Shown: piece after piece, positions 1 to 4,143 of the stretch
How the letters are laid out: every line of letters begins with the position of its first letter
How positions within the stretch are numbered: position 1 is the first letter of the stretch
Origin: JAJYZP01 sp049964535
GTDB taxonomy: Bacteria; Actinomycetota; Acidimicrobiia; Acidimicrobiales; Acidimicrobiaceae
Direction: 5' to 3'
NCBI GenBank assembly: GCA_049964535.1
Contig: JBMFXG010000100.1
Coordinates: forward strand, 1-9,655
DNA length: 9,655 nucleotides
Notes under the pieces: generated by a model
Database searches by the model: none
Seen by the model: the letters and a program-made list of their open reading frames with translations, nothing else
What the model was told of the DNA's origin: nothing
Position numbers and translations under genes: made by a program

Positions 1-87
1 GCTCGAATCAATACCCTCATTCCATCGTTGCGTGATCTTGGTGCTTCAGATATCTTGGAGATTCCGCTCTCAAAGATTGTTCCGTAG
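1..87 (+). CDS. hisG: ATP phosphoribosyltransferase, C-terminal end (partial)
   Basis: The window opens inside a reading frame that runs in frame 1 to a TAG stop at 85-87; 28 residues are visible. They contain LRDLGASDILEIPLSKIVP, which resembles the usual HisG C-terminus (L-x-A-L-G-A-S-x-I-L-V-x-P-I-x-K-x). HisG catalyses the first step of histidine biosynthesis, joining ATP and PRPP to give phosphoribosyl-ATP, in the cytoplasm. The long form of HisG carries a C-terminal regulatory domain that binds histidine, and this peptide would be its end, but the short fragment cannot settle which form it is. The start and most of the gene lie outside the window. The call rests on one short motif, so it is likely rather than certain. 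Confidence 0.75.
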   Translation, partial: ARINTLIPSLRDLGASDILEIPLSKIVP

Positions 88-107
88 ACTGCAGGTCTCA
101 TTCAGTT

Positions 108-152
108 AAGGTGAGCGTCGCCTTGGTTGTCGATAATCGCACGAGATTCGAC
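108..152 (+). terminator. two adjacent hairpins after hisG, possible weak terminator
   Basis: The first hairpin lies 20 nt after the hisG stop: AAGGTGA (108-114) pairs with TCGCCTT (118-124) around a GCG loop, seven pairs with one G-U. It is followed by GGTTGT, which is only a poor U-tract. A second hairpin pairs 129-138 with GATTCGAC (145-152), leaving a two-base bulge and a six-base loop. A smaller one follows at 163-178 (GGAGC/GCTCC). Position suggests 3'-end processing or termination of the hisG transcript. The lack of a real U-run makes this weak. Confidence 0.3.
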
Positions 153-229
153 CGCACACCTTGGAGCGATGTAGCTCCTCTACTGGTGGGTCGAGCTCTC
201 TGCTTTGGGCCCCTCTGGTCGAGTTCTAT

Positions 230-271
230 GACCTCTTAGTACTTGGTGCGCTGGCTAAGTACCAAGAGGTC
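230..271 (-). terminator. 15-bp stem hairpin between convergent hisG and DUF1844 genes
   Basis: Arms 230-244 and 257-271 (outer sequence GACCTCTT / AAGAGGTC) form a 15-bp stem with a 12-nt loop. Read as minus-strand RNA the stem is complete, with one G-U pair. Read as plus-strand RNA the same position is an A-C mismatch. It lies about 55 nt beyond the stop of the minus-strand DUF1844 gene, so it best fits the 3' end of that transcript and may also stop read-through from hisG. No U-tract follows on either strand, so it is not a textbook intrinsic terminator. The rest of 153-325 shows no convincing gene. Confidence 0.45.
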
Positions 272-325
272 ACTACTGAAGAGCGCATGAGTGCTCCGGT
301 CAGTGCCTCCTCGTGTCGGGGTCGG

Positions 326-727
326 CTACTTGTCCGATCGATCGTTCGATGATGCACTACTTGGCTCGAGGACGCTGACTTGCACGAAGGCGAGCTGCAG
401 CTGGTGAAGTGCGTCCTTGAGCTCGTTCTCGTGTAGTCCAAGGCGTCCTTGACAACGCTCTACGATTGCCGAGAGGGCATCGATAGCCAGTGTGGCCTGA
501 GCAAGCTGCGGTGGAGTCTGCGACAGATGAATGGCGGCGAGCTCGAAGAGTCCGAAGCAGTGGTTAGCGATGATCTCGCTGGGTTCGGTCTGGGCTAAGG
601 TTCGCCGTAGCTCCTCTAGTTCTGCGTCGGTCGGCTCGGCTCGTTCTTCCTTCTGTGTTCGGGCAGCATCGCTCTCTGTCGAAGGCCTAGGGGTATGTTC
701 TCCGTCTGGTGTCCATAGTGTACTCAC
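326..727 (-). CDS. DUF1844 domain-containing protein
   Basis: A 133-residue protein begins with GTG (725-727) and ends with TAG (326-328). Residues about 1-45 are hydrophilic, rich in Glu, Thr and Arg, and look disordered. Residues about 48-118 (from EIIANHCFGLFELAAIHL to LQLAFVQVSV) match my memory of the DUF1844 fold: an amphipathic helix, then a helix with a LAIDALSAIVE pattern, a short GRLGLHENEL turn, and a last helix ending near the C-terminus. No signal peptide or membrane span is visible. The family has no established function that I know. In many Actinobacteria a DUF1844 gene sits next to and divergent from infC, as here, which suggests a link with translation or co-expression. No Shine-Dalgarno sequence precedes the GTG; a possible -10 element ends 8 nt upstream, so the mRNA may be nearly leaderless. 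The family call is from pattern memory and moderately sure; that the gene is real is quite sure. Confidence 0.75.
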   Translation of the reverse strand: MSTLWTPDGEHTPRPSTESDAARTQKEERAEPTDAELEELRRTLAQTEPSEIIANHCFGLFELAAIHLSQTPPQLAQATLAIDALSAIVERCQGRLGLHENELKDALHQLQLAFVQVSVLEPSSASSNDRSDK

Positions 728-735
728 AGAGTGCT

Positions 736-741
736 AGACTA
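736..741 (-). promoter_or_regulatory. possible -10 element (TAGTCT) of the DUF1844 gene
   Basis: On the minus strand TAGTCT fits the actinobacterial TAnnnT pattern and ends 8 nt before the GTG start at 727. Transcription would begin at or within one or two bases of the start codon, giving a leaderless or almost leaderless mRNA. That agrees with the absence of a Shine-Dalgarno sequence. No clear -35 is visible, so this stays tentative. Confidence 0.3.
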
Positions 742-763
742 TTCGATTGATCGATAGAGAAAA

Positions 764-870
764 GCGGAGTTTTAACTCCCACCCTGGTACCGTCAACGCA
801 TAGGTAGCCCGGGTCAAGGTGTGCGGACGCTGGCTACGCTTGATCTTTGCGACTTTTTGGGTCGCTAAAT
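764..870 (+). promoter_or_regulatory. structured 5' leader of the infC-rpmI-rplT operon
   Basis: This non-coding stretch before infC holds several pairings. (1) GGAGT (766-770) with ACTCC (775-779), loop TTTA. (2) GTAGCC (804-809) with GGCTAC (832-837). (3) GGTCAAG (812-818) with CTTGATC (839-845), seven pairs with one G-U. (4) GCGAC (849-853) with GTCGC (861-865), extended by UUU/AAA across a bulged base. Pairings 2 and 3 interleave, as in an H-type pseudoknot. infC-rpmI-rplT operons are controlled by L20 binding to leader or intergenic RNA in Bacillus and E. coli, the latter using a pseudoknot. This leader could serve the same purpose, but no family match was tested. No convincing -35/-10 pair for infC was found; TAGACT at 735-740 is the best -10 candidate. 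Confidence 0.4.
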
Positions 871-875
871 TTTGG

Positions 876-881
876 AAGGAG
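876..881 (+). promoter_or_regulatory. Shine-Dalgarno sequence of infC, decides an AUA start
   Basis: AAGGAG is a strong ribosome binding site lying 9 nt before ATA at 891. The ATG at 884-886 is only 2 nt away and in another frame that stops near 961, so it cannot be the infC start. In the infC frame a TAG (888-890) directly precedes the ATA, so the start cannot lie further upstream. Confidence 0.6.
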
Positions 882-890
882 TGATGCTAG

Positions 891-1541
891 ATATCCGCAC
901 CAACGGTAACGGAGCCGCGTATCAACGAGCGAATTCGCGTGAGGGAAGTGCGTCTTGTTGACGCTGACGGTAATCAGCTTGGAATCAAGCCTGTAGCCGA
1001 AGCCCTCGAATTGGCGAAACGCATGGAACTTGACCTCGTGGAGGTGGCGCCAATGGCGAATCCTCCGGTGGCTCGAATCATGGACTATGGGAAGTTCAAA
1101 TTTGACGCTGCTCAGCGAGCGAAGGAGTCGAGAAAGAAGTCGACGTCTACTCAGATCAAGGAGATGAAGTACCGTCCCAAGATCGGAGCTGGAGACTTTG
1201 ATACAAAGACTCGTCAAGTCGCGAGATTTCTCGGTGAAGGTCACAAGGTTAAGATCACAATTATGTTCCGTGGCCGTGAGCTTTACCACCCTGAGCTTGG
1301 TAAGTCCATTCTCGATCGGATCGCTGAGGCTACTTCCTCGGTCGGTAAGGTTGAGGTCTTTCCCAAGCTCGATGGGCGAAATATGTTGATGGTGTTGGCT
1401 CCTGAAAAGAAGTCCGCTCCGGCCCGTGAGGCGTCGGAACGGTCGCGTGGCTCTGCGGAGAGCGTCCTTCCTGGTGGTACTAGACCTGTTGTGACAGAGT
1501 TGACGAAAGAGAGTGGTTCTGATGCCAAAGATGAAGACTGA
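891..1541 (+). CDS. infC: translation initiation factor IF-3, non-AUG start
   Basis: IF3 binds the 30S subunit, keeps it apart from 50S, and proofreads start codon and initiator tRNA. Counting from ATA (891) the protein has 216 residues. The N-domain starts with PRINERIRVREVRLVD (9-24), followed by DLVEVAP and MDYGKFKF (64-71). The C-domain holds FRGRELYHPELG (126-137) and DGRNMLMVLAP (161-171). A 40-residue hydrophilic tail ending in KDED follows, longer than in E. coli IF3. Starting at the first GTG (939) would cut off the conserved INERIR strand, so the start lies upstream. The only options after the in-frame TAG at 888 are non-standard codons: ATA 891 behind a strong AAGGAG, or ATC 921 behind GGAG (911-914). 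E. coli infC uses AUU, which lets IF3 repress its own synthesis, and the same logic probably applies here. The 3' end overlaps rpmI by 20 nt. Identity is certain; the exact start is fairly likely. Confidence 0.95.
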   Translation: MSAPTVTEPRINERIRVREVRLVDADGNQLGIKPVAEALELAKRMELDLVEVAPMANPPVARIMDYGKFKFDAAQRAKESRKKSTSTQIKEMKYRPKIGAGDFDTKTRQVARFLGEGHKVKITIMFRGRELYHPELGKSILDRIAEATSSVGKVEVFPKLDGRNMLMVLAPEKKSAPAREASERSRGSAESVLPGGTRPVVTELTKESGSDAKDED

Positions 1542-1716
1542 CAAGGGTGCGGCCGCTCGCTTCAAGGTAACGGGGTCTGGCCGAATCGTTCGCCGGAAGC
1601 GGAACCGAAAGCACCTGATGGAGAAGAAGAGTTCAACGCGGGCTCGTCGTTTAGGACGCATGTCAGAGGTTGCTCCTAGTGATACCCGAGCGGTAAAGAG
1701 ACTTCTTGGGATGTAG
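1522..1716 (+). CDS. rpmI: 50S ribosomal protein L35
   Basis: A 64-residue, very basic protein beginning MPKMKTDKGAAARFKVTGSG, the hallmark L35 N-terminus, with the RKHLMEKKSSTRARRL core and ending in RLLGM. The length is normal for the family. The ATG at 1522 was chosen over the in-frame GTG at 1513 because L35 proteins begin with MPK. It lies inside the end of infC (20-nt overlap), with a modest AAAGAGAG ribosome binding site about 9 nt upstream, which suggests translational coupling to infC. L35 is a small structural protein of the large ribosomal subunit. Confidence 0.97.
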   Translation: MPKMKTDKGAAARFKVTGSGRIVRRKRNRKHLMEKKSSTRARRLGRMSEVAPSDTRAVKRLLGM

Positions 1717-1759
1717 TGCCGTTCATTCGGTTGTAATTTCGGTAGGTTAGGAGAAGAAA

Positions 1760-2125
1760 ATGGCGCGAGTGAAGCGCTCTGCCAATGGCAAAAAGCATCG
1801 TAAAAAGGTTCTTGAACTCGCTAAGGGTTACTACGGCAACAAGAGCCGGAGTTATCGTGCGGCGAACGAGCAGGTTATGCACTCCCTGCAGTACGCGTAT
1901 CGTGACCGTCGGGCACGAAAGGGTGAGTTCCGTCAACTTTGGATTCAGCGGATCAATGCGGCTGCGAGGGTGAACGGTATTAGCTACTCCCGGCTGATGT
2001 TTGGGCTGAAAGAAGCGGGTATCGAAGTTGATCGCAAGGTTCTTGCCGATCTTGCTGTGCGCGACCCCGAGGCCTTTACGGCACTCGTGAAGGCAGCGAC
2101 CGAGGCTTCGGTTCCTCAGGCCTAG
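1760..2125 (+). CDS. rplT: 50S ribosomal protein L20
   Basis: A 121-residue protein with the L20 signature: MARVKRSANGKKHRKKVL at the basic N-terminal extension, then KGYYGNKSRSYRAANEQVMHSLQYAYRDRRARKG split over residues 22-55, FRQLWIQRINAAAR (57-70), and the globular C-terminal domain with YSRLMFGLKEAGIEVDRKVLADLA. L20 binds 23S rRNA early in 50S assembly; in E. coli and Bacillus it also represses its own operon through a leader or intergenic RNA. The ATG has a good AGGAGA site 7 nt upstream. The 43-nt gap from rpmI holds no clear structure. The C-terminal tail (ATEASVPQA) is a few residues longer than minimal L20. Confidence 0.97.
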   Translation: MARVKRSANGKKHRKKVLELAKGYYGNKSRSYRAANEQVMHSLQYAYRDRRARKGEFRQLWIQRINAAARVNGISYSRLMFGLKEAGIEVDRKVLADLAVRDPEAFTALVKAATEASVPQA

Positions 2126-2136
2126 TCGAGACGCCC

Positions 2137-2967
2137 GTGGCGATCTCTGATCAGGAACGACTCGCGCGCCTTGTGGTTTCGCCTGAGAACGCTCGGGTGA
2201 AGCGCCTGCGCCGTGCTAGTCGTTCTTCGTCGTTTCGCGTCGACGAAAGCCTTGTCATCCTCGAGGGCCGAAAGGTGCTGTTCGATATCGTAGAGGGTGA
2301 TGTTGAGCTCGAGTGCGTCTTCATTGACGAGACTGCCCTCGACTCAGAACTGAGCCAGCTGGCTCGTAGTTGTGAGCAGCGAGGAATTTGGGTCGGCGTT
2401 GTTGATTCGAAGCTCGTGAACGAGGTCAGCGACCTCAAGACTCCGAGCGGTGTTCTTGGGCTCGCGAAGCGGCCAAGCGGTGGCTTCGAGGAGATTCTCG
2501 CTTGTCAGGTAGTGTTAGCGCTGGATGGCGTACAAGATCCCGGGAACGTCGGTACCCTCATTCGTTCCGCTCGAAGCGTGGGGGGAGTGGGGGTTATCTG
2601 TGGACTTGGAACCGCCGATCCCTTCAGTCCGAAAAGCCTTCGTGCCTCCGCTGGTACGGTAATGTCGACCAAAGTATGCTCGGTGACAGACCTCGCATCG
2701 GCGCTGCAGAGTGCTCGAGATGATCGAGGTTTTGAGCTGGTTGGACTCGATGCCGGTGCTCCCTCTAGTCTCTGGGATCAGCATTTTTCCGATAAGGTTG
2801 TACTGCTCGTTGGTTCAGAGGGAAGTGGCATTGCACAAGAGCAACGCGCCATCTTGGATCGGATGGTATCGATACCGATCGACGCCGGCGTGGAGTCTCT
2901 CAACGTCGCTATCAGCGGGTCGATAGCGCTCTTTGAGCTTCAGCGTCAACGCTATCGTGTGTTGTGA
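2137..2967 (+). CDS. SpoU/TrmH-family 23S rRNA 2'-O-ribose methyltransferase (TsnR-like)
   Basis: A 276-residue protein that should transfer methyl from S-adenosylmethionine to a ribose 2'-OH in RNA. Residues about 15-110 form the N-terminal substrate-binding region (SPENARVKRLRRASRSSSFR, then LVILEGRKVL). Residues about 125-272 are the knotted SPOUT domain, with all three motifs: DGVQDPGNVGTLIRSA (130-145; N137 and the catalytic-type R143), LLVGSEGSGI (223-232; E228), and ESLNVAISGSIALFE (N256). Length is normal for two-domain RlmB/TsnR-type enzymes. In M. tuberculosis the gene at this position (Rv1644) is annotated tsnR, so it is probably the syntenic counterpart. The target nucleotide cannot be read from sequence, so I give no symbol. 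The start is GTG, 11 nt after the rplT stop, with only a weak ribosome binding site, so it is probably cotranscribed and coupled. Confidence 0.9.
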   Translation: MAISDQERLARLVVSPENARVKRLRRASRSSSFRVDESLVILEGRKVLFDIVEGDVELECVFIDETALDSELSQLARSCEQRGIWVGVVDSKLVNEVSDLKTPSGVLGLAKRPSGGFEEILACQVVLALDGVQDPGNVGTLIRSARSVGGVGVICGLGTADPFSPKSLRASAGTVMSTKVCSVTDLASALQSARDDRGFELVGLDAGAPSSLWDQHFSDKVVLLVGSEGSGIAQEQRAILDRMVSIPIDAGVESLNVAISGSIALFELQRQRYRVL

Positions 2968-2969
2968 TG

Positions 2970-3011
2970 TCGGTGACGGAGTCGAATCGTGTATCGGTTC
3001 GTTGTCACCGA
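2970..3011 (+). other. two-part hairpin between the methyltransferase gene and pheS
   Basis: TCGGTGAC (2970-2977) pairs fully with GTCACCGA (3004-3011). Above an internal loop, CGAATC (2983-2988) pairs with GGTTCG (2996-3001), one G-U, around a 7-nt loop. It begins two bases after the methyltransferase stop codon. No U-run follows, so it may be an RNA-stabilising, processing or weak termination element, or part of a pheS leader. A second CGAATCG copy (3009-3015) could compete for the upper stem. Confidence 0.45.
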
Positions 3012-3062
3012 ATCGAAGGCGTCAGAGAGAGGGTTGAGTTGAAAGGTAGAGGTCGTTGAGTC

Positions 3063-4142
3063 GTGGCAGGAAGTGACGTCAATCCGGGGAATCTGCGTGA
3101 GTTCTTGGCCGCTCTTGAGAGCCTTAGGTCAAGTTTCGATGAAGCTCCGCTCGCTCCAGAGGAAGCTCTGCGCGCAACTGAGGCTCGTTTCCTCGCAAAA
3201 GGCGGTGAGATTGCACTGCTCTCTCGTTCTTTGGGAAGGCTCTCCCAAGATGACAGACGGGAAGCCGGTTCGGCACTGCAAGCCTTTCGAGCCCGAGTCA
3301 CTGAAACTCTGAGCACCCAGCGTACATACTTGGAGTCCCTTGCGTCCCTCGAGAGAGAGCGGCAGGAGCGCTACGACCTTACGGAGGATCTCGTACGGGA
3401 GAGAAGAGCTGCAGTTGGGGCGCTCAATGTGGTGACACAGACCAGGTACGCCCTGGAGGATCTCTTTGTGGGCATGGGTTTCTCTATCGAGACCGGTCCT
3501 GAGGTTGAATCGGAGTGGTACAACTTCGAGGCGCTGAACGTAGCAAAGTATCATCCCGCCCGTGATGCGCAGGATAGCTTCTTCTTGGAGCTTGGCGAGC
3601 CAGGTTCGGTCGTACTGCGAACGCAGACCTCTCCGGTTCAGATTCGACTTTTAGAGCGAGGAGTCCTGCCGATCTACGCAGTCATCCCTGGCAAGGTTTT
3701 TCGACGAGATACTCCTGACGCGCGACATACTCCAAGTTTCCATCAGATAGAAGGACTCGTGGTCGACGAACACATCACATTCCAAGATCTCGCTGGTACG
3801 GTCTCTGGATTTACGAAGGCCTATTTTGGCCAAGAGATCTCAGCGCGGCTACGACCCGCATACTTCCCTTTTACCGAACCTTCTGCTGAGTTTGAGATCA
3901 CGTGCACGATCTGTTTGGGTTCCGGGTGTCGTACCTGTTCGGGTGTCGGATGGATCGAGCTTGGTGGATGTGGAATGGTTCACCCAAATGTTTTCCGATC
4001 CGTCGGAGTGGACCCCGAACGCTGGAGTGGTTTTGCTTTCGGATTCGGTATCGAGCGCTTGGCTCAAATGAAGCATGGGCTCGCAGATATGAGGGTGCTG
4101 CTCGACAATGACCTACGTTTCTTAAGTCAGTTTCGAGGTTGA
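3063..4142 (+). CDS. pheS: phenylalanyl-tRNA synthetase alpha subunit
   Basis: The alpha chain of the (alpha-beta)2 class II synthetase that charges tRNA-Phe; it holds the catalytic site. Of 359 residues, about 1-110 form the N-terminal coiled-coil tRNA-binding arm (Glu/Arg/Leu-rich helices). The catalytic domain follows: HPARDAQDSFFLE (the family's HPAR/D segment), RTQTSPVQ, motif 2 at VFRRDTPDARHTPSFHQIEG (212-231; R214, H227), FPFTEPSAEFEI, and motif 3 at GFGIERLAQMKHG (327-339; E331, R332). Between them lies CTICLGSGCRTCSGVGW, with C281, C284, C289 and C292 in a CxxCx4CxxC array likely to bind zinc; several bacterial PheS proteins have this and others lack it. GTG 3063 is the start because a TGA in the same frame lies at 3057-3059; AGAGG (3048-3052) can serve as ribosome binding site. 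It ends one base before pheT, so the two subunits are coupled. Confidence 0.97.
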   Translation: MAGSDVNPGNLREFLAALESLRSSFDEAPLAPEEALRATEARFLAKGGEIALLSRSLGRLSQDDRREAGSALQAFRARVTETLSTQRTYLESLASLERERQERYDLTEDLVRERRAAVGALNVVTQTRYALEDLFVGMGFSIETGPEVESEWYNFEALNVAKYHPARDAQDSFFLELGEPGSVVLRTQTSPVQIRLLERGVLPIYAVIPGKVFRRDTPDARHTPSFHQIEGLVVDEHITFQDLAGTVSGFTKAYFGQEISARLRPAYFPFTEPSAEFEITCTICLGSGCRTCSGVGWIELGGCGMVHPNVFRSVGVDPERWSGFAFGFGIERLAQMKHGLADMRVLLDNDLRFLSQFRG

Positions 4143-4143
4143 A

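Noticed and set aside
161..352. 63-codon plus-strand frame after hisG
   Set aside because: It has a TTG start without a ribosome binding site, runs through the hairpin at 230-271 and overlaps the end of the DUF1844 gene.
745..754. CGAT-TG-ATCG palindrome in the divergent promoter region as an operator
   Set aside because: It is short, and CGATCG-like words are very common throughout this window, so chance explains it.
884..961. 25-codon frame starting at ATG 884, possible leader peptide for infC
   Set aside because: Its ATG is only 2 nt from the Shine-Dalgarno sequence, too close for efficient use, and the peptide has no run of a regulatory amino acid. The site serves the ATA at 891 much better.
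834..1661. 275-codon open frame on the minus strand opposite infC
   Set aside because: It lies fully antisense to infC and rpmI, whose products are unmistakable. Its translation is rich in Arg, Ser and Leu and resembles no family I know.
2580..2593. G-rich tract (six G, then five G) in the methyltransferase gene, possible slippage site
   Set aside because: The encoded protein continues in frame with all SPOUT motifs intact on both sides, so nothing suggests programmed frameshifting.
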